This document shows, piece by piece, positions 1 to 10,773 of a stretch of DNA of 64,000 nucleotides. The notes under the pieces were generated by a model. The model worked only from the letters and a program-made list of their open reading frames with translations. It was not told the origin of the DNA and did no database searches. Position numbers and translations under genes: made by a program. How positions within the stretch are numbered: the first letter of the stretch is position 1; every line of letters starts with the position of its first letter. This stretch comes from Hyperoodon ampullatus (Eukaryota > Chordata > Mammalia > Artiodactyla > Ziphiidae): NCBI GenBank assembly GCA_949752795.1, contig OX457062.1, forward strand, positions 88,091,777 to 88,155,776, written 5' to 3'.

Positions 1-125
1 GATTCTAAGACTAGGACCTAACTCCATATCACCTGGGACAAAGATATAGGTTAGGAGTTATTCTTTATAAATGACAATTACCAAAGATAAGAATATGTAT
101 TCCTTTATCTGAAGTAGGGAAGACA

Positions 126-1134
126 TATGGTAGTTCTATTTTTAGTTTTTTTAAGGAACCTCCATACTGTTTTCTATAGTGGCTGTATCCATTTACATTC
201 CCACCAACAGTGTATGAGGGTTCCCTTTTCTCCACACCCTCTCCAGCATTTATTGTATGTAGATTTTTTACGATGACCATTCTGACCAGTGTGAAGTGTT
301 ACTACATTGTAATTTGATTTGCATTTCTCTAATAATTAGTGATGTTGAGCATCTTTTCATGTGTTTGTTGGCCATGTGTATATCTTTGGAGAAATGTCTG
401 TTTAGGTCTTCCACCCATTTTTTGTATTGGGTTGCTTGGTGTTTTTTTGATATTGAGCTGCATGAGCTGCTTGTATATTTTGGAGATTAATCCTTTGTCA
501 GTTGCTTCATTTGAGATTATTTTCTCCCATTCTGAGGGTTGTCTTTTTGTCTTGTTTATGGTCTCCTTTGCTGTGAAAAAGCTTTTAAGTTTAATTAAGT
601 CCGATTTGTTATCTTTGTTTTAATTTTCATTACTCTAGGAGGTGGGTCAAAAAATATGTTACTGTGGTTTATGTCAGAGAGTGTTCTGCCTATGTTTTCC
701 TCTAAGAGTTTTATTGTGTCTGGCCTTACATTTAGGTCTTTAATCCATTTTGAGTTTATTTTTGTGTATGGTGTTATCTTCATTTTTTTTTACATGTAGC
801 TGTCCAGTTTTCCCAGCACCACTTATTGAAGAGGCTGTCTTTTCTCCATTGTATATTTTTGCCTCCTTAATCAAAGATAAGGTGACCCTATGTGCATGGG
901 TTTATCTCTGGGCTTTCTACCTGTTCCATTGATCTCTATTTCTGTTTTTGTGCCAGTACCATACTGTCTTGATTACTGTAGCTTTGTAGTCTAGTCTGAA
1001 GTCCAGGAGCCTGATTCCTCCAGCTCTGTTTTTCTTTCTCAAGATTGTTTTGGCTATATGGGGTTTTTGTGTTTCCATGTAAACTGTAAAATTTTTTGTT
1101 CTAGTTCTGGGAAAAATGCCATTGGTAATTTGAT
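126..1134 (-). pseudogene. L1 ORF2 C-terminal fragment (inverted arm)
   Basis: Read on the minus strand, the fragment runs from the region after the reverse-transcriptase palm (917-1134, with the block [16 protein letters not shown] and the [14 protein letters not shown] stretch) through the segment [20 protein letters not shown] (595-783) to [12 protein letters not shown] (65-280). It is broken by several stops and frameshifts and has no catalytic motif. L1 ORF2 normally encodes endonuclease, reverse transcriptase and a cysteine-rich C-terminus in about 1,275 residues; only about a quarter is present. It cannot be functional. Confidence 0.9.
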
Positions 1135-1760
1135 ATGACCCAGGAATCCCACTACTGGGAATATACCCAGAGAAAACCATAATTCAAAAGAGGTGTGTAC
1201 CCCAATGTTTATAGCAGCACTATTTACAATAGCCAGGACATGGAAGCAACATAAATGTCCATCAATAGAGGAATGGATAAAGAAGATGTGTTACATATAT
1301 ACAATGGAATATTACTCAGCCATGCCATTGCAGCAGCATGGATGAACCTAGAGATTGTCATACTGAGTGAAGTAAATCAGGCATAGAAAGACATATCATA
1401 TGATATTGCTTTTATGTGGAATCTAAAAAGGTACTAATGAACTTATTTACAAAAAAAAAGGGTCACAGATGTAGAAAACAAACTTATGGTTACCAGGAGG
1501 TAAGGGGGGGAGGGATAAATTGGGAGACTGAGATTGACATATATACTTACTATATATAAAATAGATAACTAACAAGGACCTACTGTAGAGCACAGGGAAC
1601 TTTAATCAATACTCTGTGATGGACTATATGGGAAAAGAATTTAAAAAAAGAGTGGTTATATGTATATGGATAACTGTATCACTTTGCTGTACACCTGAAA
1701 GTAACACAACATTGTAAACCAACTATACTCCAATAAAAATTTTTTAAAAGAAAAAAAAAA
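126..1760 (+). mobile_element. L1 with inverted 5' half (twin priming)
   Basis: This is a LINE-1 3' end in two arms of opposite orientation. From 126 to about 1135 the sequence is the reverse complement of the C-terminal part of L1 ORF2. From about 1136 to 1760 it is forward: the end of ORF2, the 3' UTR and an A-rich tail. The arms meet in the L1 consensus with no missing sequence: the inverted arm ends at the ...CTACCATATG site (complement of 124-136) and the forward arm starts at TATGACCC (1134-1141). A 14-bp target duplication with one mismatch (AAGTAGGGAAGACA at 112-125, AAGTGGGGAAGACA at 1759-1772) flanks the whole, so both arms arrived in one event. This is the established signature of twin priming. 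The 3' UTR resembles those at 19211 and 7188 more than those at 46140 and 62150. Confidence 0.93.
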
Positions 1761-1810
1761 GTGGGGAAGACAAAGACTCACCAAGCTTGCAATCAAGAGT
1801 GCTAGAAAGG

Positions 1811-2012
1811 GGCTTCCCTGGTGGCGCAGTGGTTGAGAGTCCGCCTGCCGATGCAGGGGACACGGGTTCGTGCCCCGGTCTGGGAAGATCCCACATGCCG
1901 CGGAGAGGCTGGGCCCGTGAGCCATGGCCGCTGAGCCTGTGCCTCCGGAGCCTGTGCTCCACAATGGGAGAGGCCACAACAGGGAGAGACCTACGTACCA
2001 CAAAAAAAAAAA
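1811..2012 (+). mobile_element. CHR-2 type SINE (deletion form)
   Basis: The element starts at GGCTTCCCTGGTGGCGCAGTG and has a tRNA-like head with an A-box-like TGGCGCAGTGG and a B-box-like GGTTCGTGCC, in which the usual A is T. It ends in an A tail. A perfect 13-bp target duplication, AGTGCTAGAAAGG, lies at 1798-1810 and 2013-2025. The tail follows the head and a short body directly, without the long region seen in the copies at 51882 and 57030. The exact target repeat and few differences from the copy at 16713 suggest a fairly recent insertion. It is non-coding and moved by the L1 machinery in trans; antisense reading frames across it are shadows. Confidence 0.95.
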
Positions 2013-2025
2013 AGTGCTAGAAAGG

Positions 2026-2199
2026 TTTAGAAACAGCCAAACCAGAGGTAGACTGAGTATTACTAAACCTGTGAGCCGCCTTTGTCCAAGCTTAGTCCTG
2101 ATTAAATCAAGGTCCTTATCTTCCCCTCTATATATCTAGTAGAGGAAAAGGTAAACTATTTCTTCACGAAAATAATATTTTCTAGACCCTCTATAATTT
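2026..2199. other. Unassigned sequence between SINE and old L1
   Basis: Ordinary AT-rich sequence. I recognise no repeat or gene in it. The left end of the old L1 that follows is poorly defined and could lie somewhat further left. Confidence 0.4.
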
Positions 2200-2965
2200 T
2201 TAAAATACCATATCTAACTTTTAAAATAAAATTACTAGGCATGTGAGTAGACATGACCAAATAATTGATACATGTGAGAGAGGAAAATGAAAAGATAAAA
2301 TAAAAGCAAGTTAACAAGTTAGCCAGATATTGAAAATAGCATAAAATACTTTTGACTAACTATAAATAATCTATATAAGAAAACAGAGAAATAGTTGAAT
2401 AGGTATTTTAAAAGATAGAGAATCTACATACAGTACTGGAATCTATAAAAATTAAAACCAATTTAAAAATGAAAAATAAAAAGTAATGTAGTTAGAAGTC
2501 AAGAGAGTAATTATTTTGGGGGTGATTGTGAGAAGGGAATAAAAGGACATTAAGGGTAATGGTATTATATTTTCTTTGACGTGTCCTGCTGTGAAAAATG
2601 AATTGCTATGGCTTAGCAAAGACATTAAAACATTCACTTTAAATATGTTCAAAGAAGTAAAGAAAACTGTGCATACAGAATTAAAGGAAGGTATAGTGAC
2701 AATGAATCATCAATAGATAATATAAATAAGGAGATAAAAATTATTTAAAAGAACCAAATGGAAGTTACAGAGTTGAAATAAGCAATAACAAGAATGAGAC
2801 AATTCAAAGGTTCAAGAGTAGATTAGGGATGACAGAAAAAGAAGAATCAGTGAATTTGAAGACAGATTAATAGAAATGATGCAATCTGTAAAACAGAAAA
2901 GAAAAATAATTAAAAGACTGAAAAGAACTCTATTTACAGAAATAAAAAGAATTACATAATTGGAG
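2200..2965 (+). mobile_element. Ancient L1 (L1M type), piece 1: 5' region and ORF1 start
   Basis: AT-rich, strongly decayed sequence that keeps the word order of the coiled-coil region of an old mammalian L1 ORF1. Examples are 'gacattaaaacattcac' near 2620 and the stretch 2845-2935, which corresponds to '...gaacttgaagacag...caatctg...acagagagaaaaaagactgaa'. No reading frame survives. The same element resumes after 4726, where the next ORF1 words follow in order, so the L1MA-like copy between them is a later insertion. The left edge is uncertain. Confidence 0.65.
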
Positions 2966-4725
2966 GAATATAATAAGTTCATGGCTAGGAATACTCAAGA
3001 TTATTAAGATATTAGTTCTTCCCAACCTGATCTATAGATTTAACACAATCCCAATAAAAATCCTAGCAAGTTATTTTGTGGAGGTAGACAAACTGGTTCT
3101 AGAGTTTGTATAGAGAGGCAAAAGATGCAGAATAATCAACACAATAAAAAAAGAACAAAACTGAAGCAATAGAACAAATTTAGAAGACTGACAATATCTG
3201 AATTCAAGACTTACTACATAAAAAACTTCAGTATCAAGACAGTGTGTTACCAGTGAAGAAATGGACAAATAGATCACTGAAACAGAATAGAGATCCAAAA
3301 ATAGACCCACAAAAAAAAAAAAGTCAACTGATTCTTGACCAGGGAGCAACAAATGTTGGTGAAACAACTCGACATACACTTGCAAAATTAAAATTAGAAA
3401 CTTCTGCTCTGTGAAAGGCATATCAAGAGAATAAGACTGGAAGGAAATATTTGTAAAACACATATCTGATAAAGGACTGATATCCAAAATATACAAAGAA
3501 TTCTTAAAGTTCAACAGTAAGAAAATGAACAACTCTATTAAAAAAGGGTAAAATATATAAACAGATACCTCACTAAAGAAGATATACAGATGGCAAATAG
3601 ACCTATGAAAATATACTTGCAAATTAAAACAATGAGATACCCCTACACACCTATTAGAATGAGTAAAATCCAAAATACTGACAGCACCAAATGTTGGCAA
3701 GGATGTGGATAAACAGGAACTCTCAGTCATTACTGGTGGGATTCCAAAATGGAATGGACACTTAAAAACCAGTTTTTTAATTTTTTTCAAAACTAAATAT
3801 ACTCTTAACTTATAATCCAGTAATCACACTCCTTGGTATTTAACAAAATGAGCTGAAAAGCTATGTCCATCCAAAAACTTGTATATGAATGTTTATACTA
3901 GCTTTGTTCATAATTGACAAAATTTGGAAGCAACAAAAATGTCCTTCAGTGAATGGATAAACTCTGGTATATCCATACAATGGACTATTATACAATGCTA
4001 AAAAGAAATAAAGTGTGAAGACACAAAAAGACATGGAGAAACTTAAATGAATATTACTAAGGGAAATAAGCCAATCTGGAAAAGATACATACTGTGTGAT
4101 TTCAATTATATGACATTCTGGAATATGTAAAACTATGGAGACAGTATAAAGGTCAGTGGTTTCCAGTGTTTGGAAGAAAGAAAAATGAGTAAATGGAACA
4201 TAGGATTTGGGGGGTTTTGTTTGTTTGTTTTTTGCGGTACGCAGGCCTCTCACTGTTGTGGCCTCTCCTATTGTGGAGCACAGGCTCCAGACGTGCAGGC
4301 TCAGCAGCCATGGCTCACAGGCCTAGCCGCTCTGTGGCATCTTCCCAGACTGGAGCACGAACCCATGTCCCATGCATCAGCAGGTGGACTCTCAACCACT
4401 GCACCACCAGGGAAGCCCCATAGGGGGTTTTTAGGGCAATGAAACTATGATGCAATGTACTATAATGGTAGATACATGTCATTATATATTTGTCAAAACC
4501 GATAGAACACACAAAACCAGAAGGAACCTTAATGTAAACCATGGGTTTGGCATAATGTGTCAGTGATGGTTTATCAGTTGTAACAAATGTACAACTCTGG
4601 TACAAAATTCTGCTGGTGGGGGAGTCTGTGTATGGGGAGAGGGAGCATATGGAACCATCTGCACTTTTTGTTCAATTTTTCCATAAATCTAAAACTGCTT
4701 TTAAAAATAAAGTCTATGTTTAAAA
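2966..4725 (+). mobile_element. L1MA-like element, 5'-truncated, nested in the older L1
   Basis: The piece begins in L1 ORF2 downstream of the catalytic palm ('...ttcccaacctgatctatag', about 3015) and proceeds through the ORF2 C-terminus to a 3' UTR ending 'taaaactgcttttaaaaataaagtct' at about 4715. That 3' end is characteristic of the L1MA group. Stops and frameshifts are dense. The 239-residue open frame on the other strand at 3071-3790 is an antisense shadow. A CHR SINE interrupts the 3' part at 4213. The flanking old L1 is in ORF1 on both sides, which shows this copy inserted into it. I could not define a clean target duplication. Confidence 0.8.
4213..4419 (-). mobile_element. CHR-2 type SINE, minus strand
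   Basis: Read on the minus strand, it starts at the GGGGCTTCCCTGGTGG head (right end, 4419) and ends with GCGTACCGC and an A-rich (AAAC)n tail (4215-4233 on the plus strand). It is more diverged than the copies at 16713 and 61123; TGCACCACC replaces TGCGCCACC, for example. The flanks share ATAGG followed by G and T runs (4200-4217 and 4420-4432), an imperfect target duplication with a small gap. It lies inside the L1MA-like copy and is therefore younger than it. Confidence 0.88.
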
Positions 4726-7164
4726 AAAATGAAAGACCTTCATTGAAATGTGGGACACAATTAGCACTGTAATATATACATAGTGGCAGTATCACTGGTA
4801 AAGGAGAAAGAGACAGAAAAATATTTCAAGAAAAAAATGGCTAAAAATTATATTTGATGAAAACCATTAATCTACACATCCAAGGAGCTCAATTAATTCC
4901 AAATAAGATAAGTGAAAAGATATTCACACCCATACATGCACAGCATGTGCAATGTTGAAAGCTAAAGATAAAGAGAACATCTTGAAAGCTGTAAAATAAA
5001 AATGACATTATGTATAAGGGAACTCAAACAAAATTAACAGTTAACTTATCAGAAAAAAAAATGAGGCCAGAAGATATTGGGATGACATATTCAAAGTGTA
5101 GGAAGTAAAAATCTATCAATCAAGAATCTTATATCCAGCAAAACTATCTTCTAAAAAATGAACACAAAATAGAGATATGCCCAGATAAGCTAAAACTAAG
5201 AGAACTCATTGGTAGCAGACCTTCCTTACAAGACGTATGAAGGAAATTCTTCCAAATGAAAGAAAGCTGTATCAGACAGTAATTCAAATCAAAATGATAG
5301 AACAAAAAAGCGCCAGTGAAGGCAATTATGTAAGTAATAAGGAAAGACAATATCATTGCTCACTTTTCTCCATTCTGACTGATTTTAAAAAACAGTATAT
5401 TGTATTGTTTTGTTTTTTTGGACCTAAATATATGGAAATGTAATGTGTTCAACAATAACAGTACAAAGGAGGTGAGTAAAACAAAGCTGTATTGGAGCAA
5501 GAAAATTAGTTGGAAGAGATGAAGAGAATCAGAAAGAATAAAAAAGTAAAGTTATAACAAATTATGTAAACTTATGCTTGCTCTCTTTTTTTCACTCAGC
5601 CTTTTTAACTGACATAGATTGTATTAAGTAATAATTATAAGAAAGTATTATATTTGTAACATATTATATTTGTAAAATATATAACAATAGTAACACAAAA
5701 GAATGTGGGAGAACGAATGGAGCTACATAGAAGTAGAGTATCTATATATCACTGAAACTAACTTTGAATCTGAAATAGATTATAATAAGATGTATTTTGT
5801 AAATCTCAGAGGAATCACTAAGAAAATATCTCTAAACATAATTTGTAAATCATTAGAGAAATTAAAATGTAACACTACAAATAACCAGTTAATACAAAAT
5901 AAGGCAATAAAGGAGGAACAAAGGGACAAAGAAGACATAACACATATAGAAAACAGAAAGTAAAATGACAGACATGAATCCAACCATTTCCACACCAAAA
6001 TTAAATGTGAATGGATTAAACAATTAAGTCAAAATCTTAGTTTGCCATATTTCATTTTAAAAAAAGATCAAATTATATATAGGAGACACACTTCAGACTC
6101 AAAGACACAAACCGATTGAAAGTAAAAGGATGAGAAAATATATATCATTTAAACAACAATATAAAATAGATGGAGTGAAAGTACTAATATCAGACAAACT
6201 GTAAAACAAACAAAAAATTAGACAGAAAGAGGGACATTTAATGATATTAAAAGAGTCAATCTCTCAGGAATATTAACAATTATAAACATATATGCACTTA
6301 ACAATAGAACCTCAAAATAAATCAACAAAAACTGGCTGAATCAAAGGGAGAAATGGACAATACAACAATAATATCTGAAGACATCAAGATCCCAATTTTC
6401 ATAACAGATAGAGCAACTAGGCATAAAAAAAGAATGTAACAGAGAAACTGAACAACACTACAAACAAATTAGACTGAACAGACAGAACACTCTGCCTAAC
6501 AAGAGCAAAATCCACATTCTTCCCAAGGACACACAGACCGTAATCCAGTGTAGACTATGTGTTAGGCCAAAACAAAAACTATCCAAAAAAATTTAAACAT
6601 GGAAATCATAAAAGGTATGCTCTATAATCACAATAAAATGAAATGGCATAAATTAGAAATCAATAATAAAGGAATATCTGGGAAGTTCACAATATGTGTA
6701 AGTTAAACAACACAGTACTAGATAGCCAATGGATTAAAGGTTTCACCTTGAAATTAGAAAATATTTTGAGATAAGAGAGAAAAAATCACAACTTACCAAA
6801 ATGTATAGAATGCTGCTAAAGTAGTGATCACAGGGAAACATATAGCTAAATATATAGTAATACCTATAATTAAGAAAGAAGAAACATTTTAAATTAATAA
6901 TCTAAACTTCAACCATAAGAAAGCAGAGAAAGAAAAACAAATAAGACACAAAACAAGAAGTAGGAAGGAAATAATAAAGACAAGTGAAATTAAATAAAAT
7001 AGAAAATAGAAAACAAAAAGCAACAGAAACAAATCAATAAAACCAAAAGTGGGTCTTTGGAAAAGATCGATAAAATTGATAAATTTCATCTAGACTGACC
7101 CAAAAGAATGAGTAGATTTAGTTACTAAAATCAACCATAATGAAAAAGAATATGAAAAACAATG

Positions 7165-7262
7165 TATATATATATATATATATATATGTATGACTGAGTC
7201 ACTTTGCTGTACAGCAGTAATTAACACAACGTTGTAATTCAACTCTACTTCAATGAAAAATA
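7165..7262 (+). mobile_element. Short L1 3' end with TA repeat at its 5' side
   Basis: About 75 bp of L1 3' terminal sequence ('gactgagtcactttgctgta', then 'ttaacacaac...tgtaattcaactctactt') follows a pure (TA)n run at 7165-7187. The old L1 continues on both sides: before it at 'gaaaaagaatatgaaaaac', after it at 'aatgaaagagggaacac'. This is a very short, 5'-truncated insertion. The TA run may have grown from the TGTATATG motif present in this L1 3' UTR. Confidence 0.75.
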
Positions 7263-7516
7263 AATTTTAAAAAATGAAAGAGGGAACACACACACATACA
7301 CACAAGTCTATGAATACTATGAATAACTGTATGTCACAAATTACATAACTTAGATGGAGTGGATAAATATCATGGGCAATAATTACTAAAACTGACTCAA
7401 GAAAACTCAGCAAATCTGAATAGTCCTATAACAAGTAAGGAGATCAAACTTCAAAACTTCCCAAAAAGTAAAAAACAAGGCCCAGATGGCTTCACTTGTG
7501 AATTCTACCAAACATT
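7263..7516. repeat. Small (CA)n tract inside old L1
   Basis: A short imperfect CA array (about 7288-7303) sits in the old ORF2 sequence. The rest of the interval is decayed L1 and is covered by the piece 2 entry. Confidence 0.5.
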
Positions 7517-7569
7517 TTATATATACTTAGTTTATATATATATATATATAAAGTATATATATATATATA

Positions 7570-7605
<36 letters not shown>
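7517..7605. repeat. (TA)n microsatellite, compound
   Basis: Three blocks of TA dinucleotides are separated by short AAG, AG and TTAG interruptions; the last block alone is over 30 bases. It lies within the ancient ORF2. It is self-complementary and prone to extrude as a cruciform and to change length. Confidence 0.95.
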
Positions 7606-8596
7606 AAACTAATTCTTCCCAAATAATAGAACAGGAAGGAACACACCTCAACTTATTCTATGACACTAGCACTATCCTGATGCCAAACTGTAGACATCAC
7701 TGAAAAAATGTAGATCAATATCTCTTACACACATGACCAAAAAAAAAAAAGCACCAAATCCAGCAACATATATGAAAGATCATACAACTTGACAAAGTAA
7801 GATTTATACCAAGAGTGAAAGTTTGTTTAACCTCCCAAAATCTATTAATAGGATACACCATAGTAATAATGCATAAATGCCAAGTGATCATCTCAAGAGA
7901 TGCAGAAAAAGCATTTGAGAAACCCAACACTAATTCATTATTAAAATGTTCAATGAACTCTGAATGGAAAAAAAAATGCTCCCTCAAGTTGATTGAAGGC
8001 ATCTGTGAAAAAATAAAGTTAATGTCATACTTAATGTTGAAAGATATGAATTCAAGGAGGCAGAAATCATTTTGGGTATTTTAGAAGTCTGCCTACTTCA
8101 GAAAGCTTTACCTTTAACATCAGAGAAAAAGTTAATTATCACTATTACCATTTCTATTCAACAGTGACTGGAGGTAAACCTAAATAAATGAAGAAATGAA
8201 CATTGTTTACAGATCAGTGTTTGAAAGAGACCAAGTTTTCCAGTCTTCGGTCATCAATCCCATTTCTCCCTTTGCCCAACATTGAACTCATAGCTCTATT
8301 AGATATCAAGGTCTATTATAAAGCTATACTAACTAAGATAGCATAGAGTTGGAATAAAAGTAGGCAAATAGGCCCATGAAACAGAACAGAAACCCTTGAA
8401 ACTGATCCAGGTATATAATGACAGCTATTTCTGACAGAGTTGTCATTTTAGATCACTAGAATCCTGTACCCATTAAATAGTGTTTCCAAAACAATTGGAT
8501 ATCTCTAGCAAAAAAAGAAAGGAAGAAAAGGAAGAAGGGAGAAAGAAATTGAAGCATTATCTCACATACAAAAATCACATTAAAAATCAGTTCCAA

Positions 8597-8900
8597 CAGG
8601 AATAAGGACACAGACGTGGAGAATGGACTTGAGGACACAGGGAGAGGGAAGGGTAAGCTGGGAAGAAGTGAGAGAGTGGCATGGACATATATACACTACC
8701 AAATGTAAAATAGATAGCTAGTGGGAAGCAGCTGCATAGCACAGGGAGATCACCTCGGTGCTTTGTGACCACCTAGAGGAGTGGGATAGGGAGGGTGAAA
8801 GGGAGATGCAAGTGGGAGGGGGTATGGGGATATATGTATACATATAGCTGATACAGAACAATGTAAAGCTATTATACTGCAATAAAGATGTTAAAAAAAT
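8597..8900 (+). mobile_element. Young-type L1 3' end, 5'-truncated
   Basis: About 300 bp of L1 3' UTR, beginning 'caggaataaggacacagac' and ending 'ctgcaataaagatgtt' plus an A-rich tail. A perfect 11-bp target duplication, ATCAGTTCCAA, flanks it at 8586-8596 and 8901-8911. It matches the 3' ends at 46140-46490 and 62155-62500, so three copies of this L1 lineage are in the window. It inserted into the ancient L1. Confidence 0.93.
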
Positions 8901-8911
8901 ATCAGTTCCAA

Positions 8912-9411
8912 GTCAAGAATTTTAAAAATCCAAAAATAAAAATTACAGATATCCTAAATGACAATATAGGAAAATATCTTCATTATTTCAAGGTGGTAAA
9001 GAATTTATTTATTAAGAAAGAAACAGCTTCAATGATGACTTGAATTATTTCAAAGACTTCTGTTCATCAAAAGGCAGCATAAAGTGAAAAAACAATATAC
9101 AAAGAGAATATCTTTGTAATTTATACAACTGACAAAGAGCATGCATACAGAATAAAGAAAAGATAAAAAGTGAAATAAACCAAAGATGTGAACAGGCACT
9201 TCACAAAAGTAGAAATCCAAAAGACTAATAAATATGTGAAAAAGTGTTTAATTCATTAGTAATGGAGAAATGCAAATTAAAACCACAATGAGTTACCACC
9301 AAATTACCAGAAACTAAAGCATCTTAGGATACCATGGGCTCCATGAAAGAAGCCAAACCAAAAATAATACATATAATATGATTCCAATCATATGGTATAT
9401 AAAGCAAGTTG
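8912..9411 (+). mobile_element. Ancient L1, piece 3: ORF2 C-terminus
   Basis: After the younger tail, the old L1 resumes with 'acttctgttcatcaaaagg' (9057), 'acaactgacaaagagc' (9125), 'aatggagaaatgcaaattaa' (9262) and the '...atgattccaatcatatg' region (9379). These are in the order expected of the L1 ORF2 end and early 3' UTR. It carries no frame. Confidence 0.75.
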
Positions 9412-9431
9412 TAGATAGATAGATAGATAGA
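9412..9431 (+). repeat. (TAGA)n microsatellite
   Basis: Five units of TAGA followed by a T run mark the break between the old L1 and the unidentified block that follows. Confidence 0.95.
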
Positions 9432-9880
9432 TTTTTTTTTAACGGTATGAATACACAGCTGTGTTGGTTTGAAGACTCAGAAGCTTCCCTGGTGAAATCT
9501 GAAACTAGCCCCTCACATGGAAGGGAGAGAGTTACAGAAGAGTCAGCCACTCCAGATTGGCAGGTGGCAGATTTAATAAGAAAGGGAACTTACCTACAAG
9601 TCTTGTCTGGGGTGGACGGAAGATGCAGAGATCCTCGCATCAGCCCACCGGAATCTTAAAAGTTCATATAGAAGCCTTAAATGGGTTCAGTGATGCATAC
9701 AGTCCAGATGCTCTCTCAGGATCACGTCCTTGTAAACGTGGGAATGGTGGGCAGAGCTTACCTTCCAAGGACAGGGGATGGGTGAGGAGCCTCCAACTGC
9801 TTGGGAACAGCTCGTGGGTGACCCAGTGGTCATGTCCTCTCAATGACCTCCTCCAACAGGTGGAATAAGATTTTAAAAGA
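9432..9880. other. Unidentified block interrupting the old L1
   Basis: About 450 bp of GC-richer sequence between two parts of the same ancient L1 3' region. The L1 is in its early 3' UTR before it and in its late 3' UTR after it, so this looks like an insertion. I recognise no family. It holds no convincing gene: the 103-residue frame at 9557-9868 has no recognisable motif. A solitary LTR is one possibility, from its size and mixed composition, but I could not place TG...CA ends or a target duplication. Confidence 0.4.
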
Positions 9881-10100
9881 GAAGCAGGAAACGATTATCA
9901 CTAAATCCAGGAGAGTGGAGGCAAGGCATTGTGCTCAAGGAGGGGCATAAGGGGAAAAGTGTTGGTGATGCTCTATTTTTATCTACTTCTCTGTTCAAGG
10001 AATGAAGATAGGTGTCAGTTTTATAATTATGTGTTCAACTATACACATTCTTTGTTTTTCTGTACTTGTGTTCTTTCATGCAAGGAAAAAAAATACTTAG
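9881..10100 (+). mobile_element. Ancient L1, piece 4: 3' UTR end
   Basis: The order 'aggagagtgg', 'aaggaggggcataagggg', 'tgatgctctatttttat', 'ttataattatgtgttcaact' and 'tgttctttcatgcaagg' follows the 3' UTR end of old L1M families. Allowing for the insertions, it completes the element that began near 2200. Confidence 0.65.
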
Positions 10101-10430
10101 AGACACAAAATTTACTTCTTGTCAGGATAGAGATGGTATAATATATGGGGGGAAGACCAGTGCTTCAAAGGTATGAGCAATTTATACTTTTTAAGATGAT
10201 GTTAGTTACACATTTGTTCATATTAATACTATTAGTTACAGCTTTTTCATATATGTGTGTGTATATATATATATATATTTACTTTTATATATAAGAATTA
10301 TTTTATAATAAAAAAAAATCAAAGATCCTAACCTAGAAAAATAAAGTGCACAGCCCAATCCCTGGTCTATTATATCTACTCAAAAATTATTACCTGCTAT
10401 TATAAATTAAAAATTAAAGATATTATAAAT
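10101..10430. other. AT-rich unassigned sequence with a short TA run
   Basis: A TG/TA microsatellite lies at about 10253-10279. The rest is AT-rich with no recognised element. Confidence 0.5.
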
Positions 10431-10438
10431 CTCTAAAA

Positions 10439-10765
10439 CAGAGGTTGGCAAACTACAGCCCACAGGCCAAATCTGACCCACCCCCTGCTAAGAATGGCTG
10501 TAAACTAAGAATAGTTTTTACATTTAAAATGGTGGGGGGGAAAGTAAAAAAAATATATGTTGTATTACATGAAAATTATATGAAATTCGAATTTCAATGT
10601 CTATAAATAAAGTTTTGCTGTAACACAGGCACACCCAATTTTTGGCACATTGTGTATGTCTGCTTTCTCGAGAGCAACCCACTTGAGCACTTGTGAGGGA
10701 CCATATGGTTTACTAAGCCTAAAATATCTGCTACCTGCCCTTTTACAGAAAGTTGGCCAACTCTG
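10439..10765. mobile_element. hAT non-autonomous DNA transposon (MER45/Arthur-like)
   Basis: A 327-bp element with inverted ends: CAGAGGTTGGCAAACTACAG at the left, and CAGAGTTGGCCAACTTT when the right end is reverse-complemented. Eight-bp target duplications, CTCTAAAA (10431-10438) and CTCTAAGA (10766-10773), differ at one base; 8 bp is the hAT family length. Internal words such as 'ataaagttttgctgtaacac' and 'aagcctaaaatatctgctac' match the placental repeat that starts CAGGGGTCGGCAAACT. The subfamily name is from memory and less certain than the superfamily. Confidence 0.9.
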
Positions 10766-10773
10766 CTCTAAGA

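Larger units (their letters stand above)
4735..8596 (+). mobile_element. Ancient L1, piece 2: ORF1 C-terminus to ORF2 reverse transcriptase
   Basis: This continues the old L1 of 2200-2965. The C-terminal part of ORF1 is at 4735-5260, including the '...atatccagcaaaactatc...' and 'agacct(t/g)cc...acaag' regions. The inter-ORF spacer follows, then the ORF2 endonuclease from about 5975 ('...attaaatgtgaatggatta'), the 'acaagagcaaaatccacattcttc' region near 6500, and reverse-transcriptase regions from about 7430 ('aaggcccagatggcttcac') to 7900 ('agatgcagaaaaagcatttgag'). All frames are broken; the 86-89 residue frames at 5703 and 7815 are remnants only. Two TA expansions and two short L1 tails interrupt it. 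It is inert, and its age fits placental-wide L1M families. Confidence 0.75.

Noticed and set aside
1811..1900. tRNA gene suggested by A-box and B-box
   Set aside because: It is the tRNA-like head of a SINE: it has an altered B-box, is followed by SINE body and A tail, and is flanked by target duplications.
3071..3790. 239-residue open frame on the minus strand
   Set aside because: It is antisense to the L1MA-like ORF2 and 3' region. Composition is Phe/Leu/Ser-rich, as expected for the complement of A-rich L1 sequence.
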